From positions 1 through 64,000 of the forward strand of contig JAYYYF010000011.1 in NCBI GenBank assembly GCA_036340635.1: a stretch of DNA of 64,000 nt, in the 5' to 3' direction. This DNA is from GCA-002728855 sp036340635 (GTDB lineage Bacteria > Bacteroidota > Bacteroidia > Flavobacteriales > Flavobacteriaceae). Each line of letters begins with the position of its first letter. Position 1 is the first letter of the stretch. Below, in pieces: positions 1-6,638 of this stretch. The position numbers and the translations under genes were made by a program. A model generated the notes under the pieces. It searched no databases and was not told where the DNA came from. It worked only from the letters and a program-made list of their open reading frames with translations.

Positions 1-18
1 CCACTGAGCTACACCGGC
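1..18 (-). tRNA. tRNA 5' part, probably tRNA-Thr(GGT), cut by window edge
   Basis: The minus strand reads GCCGGTGTAGCTCAGTGG, a typical tRNA 5' acceptor arm plus start of the D arm with U8 and AGCTCAG. Only the first 18 nt are present, so the anticodon is not visible. The Thr(GGT) assignment is inferred from the usual Bacteroidota order Thr(TGT)-Tyr-Gly-Thr(GGT)-tuf. It is the last tRNA of a minus-strand cluster, and tuf is expected beyond the left edge. Confidence 0.7.
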
Positions 19-26
19 AAAAAAAG

Positions 27-99
27 AGCGGGAGACCGGGCTCGAACCGGCGACATTCAGCTTGGAAGGCTGATGCTCTACCAACTGAGCTACTCCCGC
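27..99 (-). tRNA. tRNA-Gly(TCC)
   Basis: The minus strand folds as a complete cloverleaf. The seven-base acceptor GCGGGAG pairs with CTCCCGC, the D arm contains AGCTCAGTTGG, the anticodon loop CTTCCAA gives anticodon TCC, and the T arm contains GGTTCGAGCC. The 3' CCA is not encoded. It is the third member of a cluster transcribed leftward, with 8 bp to the next tRNA. Confidence 0.97.
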
Positions 100-157
100 A
101 GTATTATTTTACTAAAGTCAGCAAATAATTTGAATTATTCAAATTATCCATTTGGTG

Positions 158-240
158 TGGGGAGAGCAGGATTCGAACCTGCGAAGGTAAAAACCAACAG
201 ATTTACAGTCTGTCCTCGTTGGCCGCTTGAGTATCTCCCC
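158..240 (-). tRNA. tRNA-Tyr(GTA)
   Basis: The minus-strand cloverleaf has acceptor GGGGAGA paired with TCTCCCC and discriminator A. The anticodon loop CTGTAAA gives anticodon GTA. A long variable arm, as expected for a bacterial tRNA-Tyr, makes the gene 83 nt. It is the second gene of the Thr-Tyr-Gly-Thr cluster. Confidence 0.97.
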
Positions 241-255
241 AAATTTTTAATTAAG

Positions 256-329
256 AGCCGATGGAGGGACTCGAACCCACGACCTGCTGATTACAAATCA
301 GCTGCTCTAGCCAGCTGAGCTACATCGGC
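256..329 (-). tRNA. tRNA-Thr(TGT)
   Basis: The minus-strand cloverleaf has acceptor GCCGATG paired with CATCGGC, U8, D arm AGCTCAG, anticodon loop TTTGTAA (anticodon TGT) and T arm GGTTCGAGTCC. It is the first tRNA of the cluster. Its 5' end lies 6 nt after the T-run of a hairpin that also covers the inferred transcription start. Confidence 0.97.
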
Positions 330-335
330 TTAATC

Positions 336-361
336 AAAAAAAAAGCCCGTAAAAACGGACT
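336..361 (-). terminator. intrinsic terminator after xerC, overlapping the tRNA operon start
   Basis: On the minus strand AGTCCGT and ACGGGCT form a 7-bp stem (one G-T pair) around a TTTT loop, followed by eight T. This is a normal intrinsic terminator for transcripts coming from rpsU/xerC. It sits only 6 nt before tRNA-Thr and coincides with the predicted start of the tRNA transcript. Confidence 0.7.
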
Positions 362-362
362 G

Positions 363-393
363 CAAATTAAATATTAATTTTTTTCTATTCAAA
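363..393 (-). promoter_or_regulatory. promoter of the tRNA(-tuf) operon
   Basis: On the minus strand TTTG (393-390) is followed after exactly 19 nt by TTAATTTG (370-363). This matches the Bacteroidota TTTG-N19-TAnnTTTG consensus with one mismatch. It is the best-placed promoter for the tRNA cluster. The predicted start falls around 355-358, inside the upstream terminator hairpin. Confidence 0.6.
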
Positions 394-454
394 GCAATTA
401 TCCAAAATAAACAGATTACAATTGAATCTTAACTCTATTCTTTATGTAATTAAA

Positions 455-1348
455 TTATTTTTTTCTTCCCCTTGGATGTGAGTCAGCATAAATTTTTTTT
501 ATCTGCTCCATACTAGTATGGGTATATACTTGTGTAGCTGCAATACTTTCATGTCCAAGTAATTCCTTGACGGCATTTAAATCAGCTCCATTGTTTAGTA
601 GATGCGTGGCAAAGCTATGCCGTAACATATGAGGACTACGTTTCACTTTTGTTGAAACCTTACTGAAATAATTATTAACTGTTTTATAAACGAATCCATC
701 TGTGACTTTCCTGCCAAGTTTAGAAAGGAAAAGTACTTTATCATCTATTATGTTGTCGAGCTTTTTTCGATACTCAAGATATTTCTGCATACAATCTACT
801 GCTTCAGGAAGTAAAGGAATAAGTCGCTCTTTGTTTCTCTTTCCCAATACTTTGATGGTAGATGCATTTAAATCCAAATCATTTAGCTTAAGGGTAATCA
901 ACTCCATACGTCTTATGCCAGTATAGTAAAGCATTGTTATAATTGATCTTTGCAAATAACCTTCATAGTCAATACTGAAATAATTTCCATCCAAAACATT
1001 AGAAACTTCTTCAACTGTAAAGGGGACATTGATTTTTTTTGATTCTTTCAGAGGCTTGTGCTGTTTAAGGGGAGAAGCATTAATGGTTCCTGTTTTTAGT
1101 AAAAATTTATAATAGGATCTTAATACTGATATTTTTCTGTTAACTGTTCTGTTAGTATTCCCAGCTTCTATCAAAAAAACAATCCAAGATCTTATAACAG
1201 TATATTCTGTCTTATCTATGTCTTTAACATCAAATCTTTCAATACAAAATTTTTGAAATTCATCAAGATTGCCTTGGTAAGCTATTCTTGTATTTTCCGA
1301 ATATTTTTTTTCGTGAGTGATATAGGATATAAAGCTATCAACTGACAT
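455..1348 (-). CDS. xerC: tyrosine recombinase XerC
   Basis: Site-specific recombinase of the phage-integrase family that resolves chromosome dimers at dif with a partner Xer protein. From the chosen ATG it is 297 aa: an N-terminal SAM-like core-binding domain (about 1-95) and a C-terminal catalytic domain. The catalytic set is visible: Arg146 in TGIR, Lys170, His240 and Arg243 in HMLRH, His266 in LGHE and Tyr275. An ATG six codons upstream is possible, but the family alignment starts at MSVDSF. It lies between rpsU and the tRNA cluster, a conserved Bacteroidota arrangement, so it is the housekeeping Xer and not a mobile integrase. Confidence 0.95.
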   Translation of the reverse strand: MSVDSFISYITHEKKYSENTRIAYQGNLDEFQKFCIERFDVKDIDKTEYTVIRSWIVFLIEAGNTNRTVNRKISVLRSYYKFLLKTGTINASPLKQHKPLKESKKINVPFTVEEVSNVLDGNYFSIDYEGYLQRSIITMLYYTGIRRMELITLKLNDLDLNASTIKVLGKRNKERLIPLLPEAVDCMQKYLEYRKKLDNIIDDKVLFLSKLGRKVTDGFVYKTVNNYFSKVSTKVKRSPHMLRHSFATHLLNNGADLNAVKELLGHESIAATQVYTHTSMEQIKKIYADSHPRGRKK

Positions 1349-1413
1349 ATAAAACGTTATAATCAAAGTTAAAAACTTATTTTATAACGAAACTCAAATC
1401 AGTAAAACAATAA

Positions 1414-1608
1414 TTACTGATTTTCCTGATCTTTAAGATGCTGAATGAATTGAGCTTTTTGAACTTTTGATCGATGCTTCACTGAAGGCTTTATAAACTG
1501 TTTTCTTTCCCTTACTTGTCGCATAGCACCCGTTTTTTCAAACTTGCGTTTAAAACGCTTCAATGCACGATCAATATTTTCACCTTCTTTAACAGGTATA
1601 ATTAACAT
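1414..1608 (-). CDS. rpsU: 30S ribosomal protein bS21
   Basis: Small basic ribosomal subunit protein of 64 aa, the normal length in Bacteroidota. It begins MLIIPVKEGENIDRAL, continues with the ALKRFKRKFEKTG segment typical of bS21 and ends in a Lys/Arg-rich tail. It assembles on the 30S platform near the anti-Shine-Dalgarno. The gene lies upstream of xerC on the same strand, with a TATATTTG -7 box about 30 nt before the start. Confidence 0.97.
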   Translation of the reverse strand: MLIIPVKEGENIDRALKRFKRKFEKTGAMRQVRERKQFIKPSVKHRSKVQKAQFIQHLKDQENQ

Positions 1609-1638
1609 ATTATTTAGCTCATTTTAATTAAACTTGGG

Positions 1639-1646
1639 CAAATATA
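1639..1646 (-). promoter_or_regulatory. -7 box for rpsU
   Basis: The minus strand reads TATATTTG, an exact match to the Bacteroidota TAnnTTTG element, ending 30 nt before the rpsU ATG. No TTG/TTTG is seen at the expected -33 spacing, so only the -7 element supports the call. Confidence 0.5.
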
Positions 1647-1685
1647 TAAACTTAATTGGAAATTACTATTGCTTGACTTTTTAAA

Positions 1686-3248
1686 TTATTTACCAGAACT
1701 ACTAACTCTTATTGCACTCAAATAATTTGAGAGTTCATCCCTTACCTTAGGGAATAATAATAAAAGTCCAATCATATTAGGGAAAACTAATGCAAGAATC
1801 ATAGCATCTGAAAATGCCCAAACTGAAGACATATCACCAGCAGCGCCAATTACTATAAAAACAAGAAATAAAATCTTATACGACAGATCCGAAATCTTAC
1901 TTTTACCAAAAACAAACATCCATGATTGAAGGCCATAATAGGACCAAGAAATCATTGTAGAAAGTGCAAATAAAACTACAGCAAGGGTTAAAAAAGGACC
2001 CGAAAATGAAATATATTTTGAAAATGCTGCTGCAGTAATTCCCGCACCTTCAACCTGAATACCATCTATTAATACTTTACCTTCATATCCGCCATAGCTA
2101 AAAACAGTATTGTCCCCATTAAAAATAATTATTACTAAGGCTGTCATAGTACAAATTACAACAGTATCAATAAATGGTTCTAATAAAGCAACTAGTCCCT
2201 CAGAAGCAGGATATTTTGTTTTTACAGCTGAGTGAGCTATCGAAGCCGATCCAGCACCTGCTTCATTTGAAAAGGCCGCTCTTCTAAAGCCGGTTATCAA
2301 AACTCCTAAAAAACCTCCTAAACCAGCTTGGGGATTAAATGCTTGTTGAAAAATCATGCCAAAAGCATCATCCACAAAAGTTATATTTCCTATGATTATA
2401 TAAAGACATGCAGCAACATACATAAGAGCCATAAATGGAACTATTTTCTCGGTAACTGATGCAATTCTTTTAATTCCACCAATTATAATAATGCCAACAA
2501 AAATCATCATTATTACCCCAATTATGGTTCTTGCACTACCTCCTGTTAGCCCAAATGAACTAACCAACTGCATTGCTGCCTGATTAGATTGAGCAGCATT
2601 GCCTCCCCCAAAAGAGGCCCCAATACAGAGCAAAGCAAAAACTACAGCAAGAATCTTTCCTATTTTTACAAATCCTTTTTCTTTAAATCCTTTGGCTAAA
2701 TAATACATGGGTCCCCCATAAACTACTCCTTCTTCAGAAACATCTCTATATTTCACACCGAGTGTACACTCTACAAACTTTGTAGACATTCCTAATAAAC
2801 CACACAGAATCATCCAAAAAGTTGCACCTGGTCCACCAACAGCAATTGCAAGAGCAACACCAGCAATGTTCCCATTACCTACAGTCCCAGAAACAGCAGT
2901 TGCTAGGGCCTGAAAATGACTTACTTCCCCATCCTTTGAATTCTTTTCAATTTCATTTGTGACATCTGATGATTGATTCTTATCAAAAGAATCATATTTG
3001 CCCATTACTATCTTAACTGATGTAGAAAATCTTCTAACATTAACAAATCCAAAGTATATTGTGAAAAACAAAGCTCCTCCAACCAGAAGTATTATGATTG
3101 TTGGAATTGATTGTCCAAATAAATACTCAGTACCTGGAAATGGATGTAGAATTAATGCTTCCCACCAATTTGCTATGGGTGTAAAAGCCTCATTAATGCG
3201 TTCATCTAAATCAAGCTCTTGCAAATAATTAGATATTGAGGAAAACAT
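1686..3248 (-). CDS. sodium:alanine/glycine symporter (AGCS family)
   Basis: Inner-membrane Na+-coupled amino-acid symporter of the AGCS family (AlsT/DagA type). From this ATG it is 520 aa with about ten hydrophobic segments. Family signatures are visible: a GNGNIAGVA segment near residue 135, a GPGATFWM segment, and FRRAAFSNEAGAGSASIAHSA, the conserved motif of the second half. An ATG 15 codons upstream exists, but family similarity begins at MFSSISNYLQELDLDERI. The exact substrate (alanine, glycine or serine) cannot be told from sequence. It stands alone between rpsU and a pspC-like gene. Confidence 0.92.
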   Translation of the reverse strand: MFSSISNYLQELDLDERINEAFTPIANWWEALILHPFPGTEYLFGQSIPTIIILLVGGALFFTIYFGFVNVRRFSTSVKIVMGKYDSFDKNQSSDVTNEIEKNSKDGEVSHFQALATAVSGTVGNGNIAGVALAIAVGGPGATFWMILCGLLGMSTKFVECTLGVKYRDVSEEGVVYGGPMYYLAKGFKEKGFVKIGKILAVVFALLCIGASFGGGNAAQSNQAAMQLVSSFGLTGGSARTIIGVIMMIFVGIIIIGGIKRIASVTEKIVPFMALMYVAACLYIIIGNITFVDDAFGMIFQQAFNPQAGLGGFLGVLITGFRRAAFSNEAGAGSASIAHSAVKTKYPASEGLVALLEPFIDTVVICTMTALVIIIFNGDNTVFSYGGYEGKVLIDGIQVEGAGITAAAFSKYISFSGPFLTLAVVLFALSTMISWSYYGLQSWMFVFGKSKISDLSYKILFLVFIVIGAAGDMSSVWAFSDAMILALVFPNMIGLLLLFPKVRDELSNYLSAIRVSSSGK

Positions 3249-3333
3249 TATACTTGAATAAAAGGTAATAAGTTTTAAAGTTAATGCTCCCATTATAATA
3301 TTCTTTTAAGTTGCGCAATATCCAAAAAAGTGA

Positions 3334-3561
3334 TTACAAATCAAAAACTGAACTCCTTTTTGTATAGATCATATCCTTCATCTTTAACCAGAATGCTATA
3401 ATAAGATACAAAATGAAACCACCTATTATTGTTGCAAAAGATGCATAAATAAAAAAAAGACGTACGCTCTTTACACTCATGCCAAGGGTTTCGGCTAAAC
3501 GAGTTGAAACAGCAAAACCATGTCTTTCAAAAAAATGCCGTATCCCAAAAAATCTTTGCAT
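3334..3561 (-). CDS. PspC domain protein
   Basis: Small membrane protein of 75 aa matching the PspC domain: an N-terminal amphipathic part with GFAVSTRLAETLGMSVKSVRLFFIYASF followed by one strong transmembrane helix (about 36-58). PspC proteins are membrane components linked to envelope stress in other bacteria; small stand-alone copies like this one are common in flavobacteria with unproven roles. It follows the rhodanese gene by 9 bp on the same strand, so the two are probably co-transcribed. Confidence 0.85.
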   Translation of the reverse strand: MQRFFGIRHFFERHGFAVSTRLAETLGMSVKSVRLFFIYASFATIIGGFILYLIIAFWLKMKDMIYTKRSSVFDL

Positions 3562-3570
3562 AATAACAAC

Positions 3571-3879
3571 CTATTTAATTAAATCCCCTTCCCACTCTAA
3601 AATTCCTCCAAGTAAATTAAAATTATTTTTTATCCCAACCTGAGCCATTAAGTAACATGCCTTAGAGCTACGCTGTCCAGAACGACAATAAATATAGTAT
3701 TGCAAAGATTTATCTAAAGATTTTATCTTTTCCAAAAAAGTTTCCATTTTGGTTATATCAATTAAAACAGAATTAGCAATGTGCCCTTCTTGATATTCCC
3801 TATCAGTTCTGACATCAATAATTAATGAATTAGAATCTTTCTTTAGTCTTGACAACCACTCTTGTTGAGTTAAATCCAT
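3571..3879 (-). CDS. rhodanese-like domain protein
   Basis: Single-domain rhodanese of 102 aa from the chosen ATG, with no signal peptide, so probably cytoplasmic. It shows the N-terminal IDVRTDREYQEGHI block and the active-site loop YCRSGQRS with Cys65 as the persulfide-carrying nucleophile. The family moves sulfane sulfur between donors and thiols; the partner here is unknown. The ATG six codons upstream would add MLLLLP, which looks unneeded. It precedes the PspC gene and is divergent from the MarR/YceI pair. Confidence 0.88.
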   Translation of the reverse strand: MDLTQQEWLSRLKKDSNSLIIDVRTDREYQEGHIANSVLIDITKMETFLEKIKSLDKSLQYYIYCRSGQRSSKACYLMAQVGIKNNFNLLGGILEWEGDLIK

Positions 3880-3917
3880 AGGAAGCAAAAGTAACATTTA
3901 TTAACAAATATTAAAAT

Positions 3918-3948
3918 TTTGTTTTTTTAGTCAAAAAAATTATATTTG
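3918..3948 (+). promoter_or_regulatory. promoter of the marR-yceI operon
   Basis: TTTG (3918-3921) and TATATTTG (3941-3948) are separated by exactly 19 nt. This is a full match to the Bacteroidota housekeeping promoter consensus. The predicted start lies around 3953, immediately before or within a palindromic stretch. Confidence 0.75.
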
Positions 3949-3953
3949 TATAA

Positions 3954-3972
3954 ACAATTGTTGTTATAACAA
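3954..3972. promoter_or_regulatory. palindromic operator candidate
   Basis: Two overlapping perfect palindromes, ACAATTGT (3954-3961) and TTGTTATAACAA (3961-3972), follow directly after the -7 box and cover the predicted transcription start. MarR dimers typically bind such inverted repeats in their own promoter, so autoregulation by the adjacent regulator is the natural inference. Confidence 0.55.
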
Positions 3973-3989
3973 TAGTAAAATATAAATCA

Positions 3990-4406
3990 ATTAAAAATAC
4001 CGTCATTGGCATTCTAAAAGCTGCAAGTAAAGCTGAAAGGCATCTTGAAGAAGTTTTAAAACCAAAAAAACTAAGCCTTCAACAATTCAATGTACTTCGA
4101 ATTTTAAGGGGAAGGAAAGAGAAAACATCAAATTTAAATACCATACAGGCAAGGATGATTTATAAAATGAGTAATACCTCAAGACTTATAGACAAATTAA
4201 TTGACAAAAAACTTGTTAAAAGAAGTGTATGTAAGGAAAACCGAAGAAAAGTTAAGATCTTTATTACAGAAAAGGGTGTTTCTCTTTTATCTGAAATGGA
4301 TGAAAAAATTGAATTTGCAGAAAAAGAAATTCTTAAACCTCTTAATATTGACAATCAAAAAAAGCTAAGAAAACTTTTAAATAAGATAAATTTGATAAAA
4401 CAATAA
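3990..4406 (+). CDS. MarR family transcriptional regulator, start codon unclear
   Basis: Winged-helix DNA-binding regulator. The reading frame carries LSLQQFNVLRILRG, then the recognition region ARMIYKMSNTSRLIDKLIDKK and the wing VKRSVCKENRRKVKIFITEKG, all typical of flavobacterial MarR proteins. The frame is open from 3954, but the first in-frame ATG is at 4155, inside the HTH domain. No GTG or TTG lies upstream in frame either. The start given here (ATT at 3990) is only one possibility and gives 139 aa, near normal length. Either a rare start codon is used or the N-terminus is damaged. It lies 18 bp before yceI, probably in one operon. Confidence 0.7.
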   Translation: MKNTVIGILKAASKAERHLEEVLKPKKLSLQQFNVLRILRGRKEKTSNLNTIQARMIYKMSNTSRLIDKLIDKKLVKRSVCKENRRKVKIFITEKGVSLLSEMDEKIEFAEKEILKPLNIDNQKKLRKLLNKINLIKQ

Positions 4407-4424
4407 ATATATAAAATCTGAATT

Positions 4425-5054
4425 ATGGAAAAAGATATTTTTAAATCACTCTTTATATTCCTTTTAATAATGGGAATTTCAACAAACTTAAACGGTCAAA
4501 TTGTAGAAAAAACAAAATTAATTGACATAGAGAACTCCAATATTAAATGGGTAGGAGAAGAGCTAAGTGGAAAAAATCACTATGGTTCCCTAAAATTTAA
4601 AAGTGGAAGCTTAAAAGTTGAAGAAGGAAAAATTATTTCGGGTAATTTTGTTGTAGACATGAATACACTTAATGTTGAAGATCTTCAGGGAGGATCTAAA
4701 CAAAGATTAGAAGGACACCTTCGCTCGGATGATTTTTTTTCAGTGCAAAAATTTGGTGAAGCAATCTTTGAAATTACATCACCTGGAGTTCTCAAAGAAG
4801 ATGGGAGCTCACAAATTTTGAATGGCAATTTAACTATAAAAGGTATAACAAACCCTGGTAAAATAGAGGTTCGTTGTTATTTCTCAAAAAACTGTTCTCA
4901 ATTACTAATTGATAACAATTGGGCAGCTAAATTAATTTTTGACAGAAGCAAGTACGATGTCCGTTTTAGATCAGGTAATTTTTTTCAAAATCTTGGAGAT
5001 AAATTAATTTATGACGAAATAGTAATTACCGCAGATATTAGTATTAAAAAATAA
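4425..5054 (+). CDS. YceI family protein (secreted lipid-binding fold)
   Basis: Exported protein of 209 aa with a hydrophobic N-terminal signal (about 8-23, ending NLNGQ). The YceI-like barrel follows: SNIKWVGEELSGKNHYGSLKF near residue 38, then VDMNTLNV, HLRSDDFF and GNLTIKGIT, all family landmarks. YceI folds bind isoprenoid-type lipids in a lipocalin-like barrel; its ligand here is unknown. It follows a MarR regulator, a pairing common in flavobacteria, and is probably controlled by it through the palindrome at 3954-3972. Confidence 0.9.
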   Translation: MEKDIFKSLFIFLLIMGISTNLNGQIVEKTKLIDIENSNIKWVGEELSGKNHYGSLKFKSGSLKVEEGKIISGNFVVDMNTLNVEDLQGGSKQRLEGHLRSDDFFSVQKFGEAIFEITSPGVLKEDGSSQILNGNLTIKGITNPGKIEVRCYFSKNCSQLLIDNNWAAKLIFDRSKYDVRFRSGNFFQNLGDKLIYDEIVITADISIKK

Positions 5055-5080
5055 GATCTAAAATAATTTTTATTTCAACA

Positions 5081-5111
5081 TTTGTAAGATTAATATTATA
5101 ATGTATATTTG
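5081..5111 (+). promoter_or_regulatory. trp operon promoter
   Basis: TTTG (5081-5084), a 19-nt spacer and TATATTTG (5104-5111) match the Bacteroidota consensus perfectly. The leader-peptide ATG begins only 4 nt after the -7 box, so the predicted transcription start falls at or next to the start codon. Confidence 0.85.
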
Positions 5112-5115
5112 ACCA

Positions 5116-5163
5116 ATGAAATTTCTAAAAAATACATGGTGGTGGAATCGATCGACGAGTTAA
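5116..5163 (+). CDS. trpL: trp operon leader peptide
   Basis: A 15-residue open frame, MKFLKNTWWWNRSTS, with three consecutive Trp codons (5137-5145). It is placed between the trp promoter and an intrinsic terminator directly before trpE, the defining arrangement of a Trp attenuation leader peptide. The TAA stop overlaps the loop of the first RNA hairpin. No Shine-Dalgarno or real 5' leader is visible upstream of the ATG. Confidence 0.9.
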   Translation: MKFLKNTWWWNRSTS

Positions 5164-5226
5164 GTTCGTGAATATCTGCTTTGAAAAAAACCAAGGGCTT
5201 GTCATCACGACAGGCCTTTTTTTATT
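5155..5226 (+). promoter_or_regulatory. trp attenuator (alternative RNA hairpins)
   Basis: Three mutually exclusive pairings can be drawn. Segment 1:2 is ACGAG (5155-5159) with TTCGT (5165-5169). Segment 2:3 is TCGTGA (5166-5171) with TCACGA (5205-5210). Segment 3:4 is the terminator, 5193-5203 with 5209-5219 (11 bp including two G-T pairs), followed by a T-run to 5223. A ribosome stalled on the Trp codons at 5137-5145 would cover segment 1 and favour 2:3, opening the terminator. The segments are seen; the mechanism is inferred from classical trp attenuation. Confidence 0.85.
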
Positions 5227-5234
5227 AGAAAAAA

Positions 5235-6638
5235 ATGAAAAAATTTGTTTTAAATTCAAAACACAAAAAAATCTTGTCAGATACAATTACTCCTGTAAGC
5301 GTGTATCTTAAAATACGGGATGTCTATCCTCACAGTATCTTACTAGAGAGTAGTGATTACAATCATAACAATAAGGGCTTTTCATATATATGTTTTAACC
5401 CAATTGCCTATATTAAAGTTGAAAAAAATGTTCTAACTAGAAAATTTCCTAATGGTAAAATTTTCACTAAAAGTATAGATGAAAAGACAGATGTCCCAGA
5501 CTGTGTCAATTCATTCTCAAAACAATTTAAAGTTAAATCCAATGGATTTAAATTTATAAGCAGTGGACTTTTTGGTTATGTTTCACATGATGCGGTACAG
5601 CATTTTGAAAACATATCATTAGACAAGAAAAAACAAGGTCTAGAAATACCTGACATATATTATGCTGTGTACAAGAATATAATTGCAATAAGTTTGTTTA
5701 ATCACGAAGCTCATATATTTTCATATAGTTTAAAAAAGAAGCATAATCTTGATGAAATTCAAGTTCTATTAAAAAGTAACCCTACGACTGTTTTCCCTTT
5801 TAAAAGATCAGGTAAAAAAACATCAAATCTTAATGATAATGATTTTATTGATTTTGTTAAAAAAGCGAAACAACATTGTTACAGAGGAGATGTCTTTCAA
5901 CTAGTTTTATCTAGGCGTTTCTCACAAGGATTTAAAGGTGATGAATTTAATGTTTACCGAACTCTACGATCAATAAACCCTTCTCCTTATTTATTCTTTT
6001 TTGACTACGGGGATTTCAAAATCTTTGGGAGTTCTCCGGAAGCCCAATTAATAATAAAAGATGGGAATGCTGAAATTCACCCTATTGCTGGTACTTTTAG
6101 AAGAACTGGGAATGACGAAAAAGATAAAGTATCAGCTATAAAACTTAGTAAAGATCCTAAAGAAAATAGCGAACATGTAATGCTCATAGATTTAGCCCGA
6201 AACGATTTAAGTCGGAATGGATCTCAAGTGATTGTAGAAAAAAATAGAGAAATACAGTTTTACTCCCATGTAATCCATCTAGTGTCTAAGGTAAAGTGTA
6301 AAATGAAAGCAAAGGCTAAAACTTTTCAAGTAGTAGCTGACACTTTTCCTGCTGGAACACTTAGCGGAGCGCCAAAACATAAGTCGCTTCAACTAATAGA
6401 TAAGTATGAAACAAAAAAAAGAAATTTTTATGGAGGGGCAATTGGATATATGGATTTTGAAGGGAATTTCAATCACGCAATTATAATTAGGTCTTTTTTA
6501 AGTAAAAACCAAAAATTACATTATCAGGCAGGTGCAGGTATTGTTGCTGATTCAAATCCTAATAGTGAATTGCAAGAAGTTTATAACAAATTAGGAGCTT
6601 TAGACAAAGCTCTAAATCTAGCAGAAAAAATATCATGA
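5235..6638 (+). CDS. trpE: anthranilate synthase component I
   Basis: Converts chorismate to anthranilate using ammonia supplied by TrpG, the first committed step of tryptophan synthesis. The 467-aa protein has the N-terminal domain with LLESS (36-40), the motif that binds feedback-inhibiting tryptophan. The chorismate-binding domain shows IAGTFRRTG (284-292), EHVMLIDLARNDL (313-325) and FPAGTLSGAPK (371-381). It is the first structural gene of the operon, 8 nt after the attenuator T-run, and overlaps trpG by 4 nt. Confidence 0.98.
   Translation: MKKFVLNSKHKKILSDTITPVSVYLKIRDVYPHSILLESSDYNHNNKGFSYICFNPIAYIKVEKNVLTRKFPNGKIFTKSIDEKTDVPDCVNSFSKQFKVKSNGFKFISSGLFGYVSHDAVQHFENISLDKKKQGLEIPDIYYAVYKNIIAISLFNHEAHIFSYSLKKKHNLDEIQVLLKSNPTTVFPFKRSGKKTSNLNDNDFIDFVKKAKQHCYRGDVFQLVLSRRFSQGFKGDEFNVYRTLRSINPSPYLFFFDYGDFKIFGSSPEAQLIIKDGNAEIHPIAGTFRRTGNDEKDKVSAIKLSKDPKENSEHVMLIDLARNDLSRNGSQVIVEKNREIQFYSHVIHLVSKVKCKMKAKAKTFQVVADTFPAGTLSGAPKHKSLQLIDKYETKKRNFYGGAIGYMDFEGNFNHAIIIRSFLSKNQKLHYQAGAGIVADSNPNSELQEVYNKLGALDKALNLAEKIS

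Noticed and set aside
702..926. Plus-strand open frames inside minus-strand genes (for example here within xerC, and many others across the window).
   Set aside because: They are antisense shadows of strongly supported genes, with no domain, start context or promoter.
455..1348. The tyrosine recombinase as a phage or island integrase next to tRNA genes.
   Set aside because: Size, the XerC-like catalytic motifs, and the conserved rpsU-xerC-tRNA order mark it as the housekeeping Xer recombinase.
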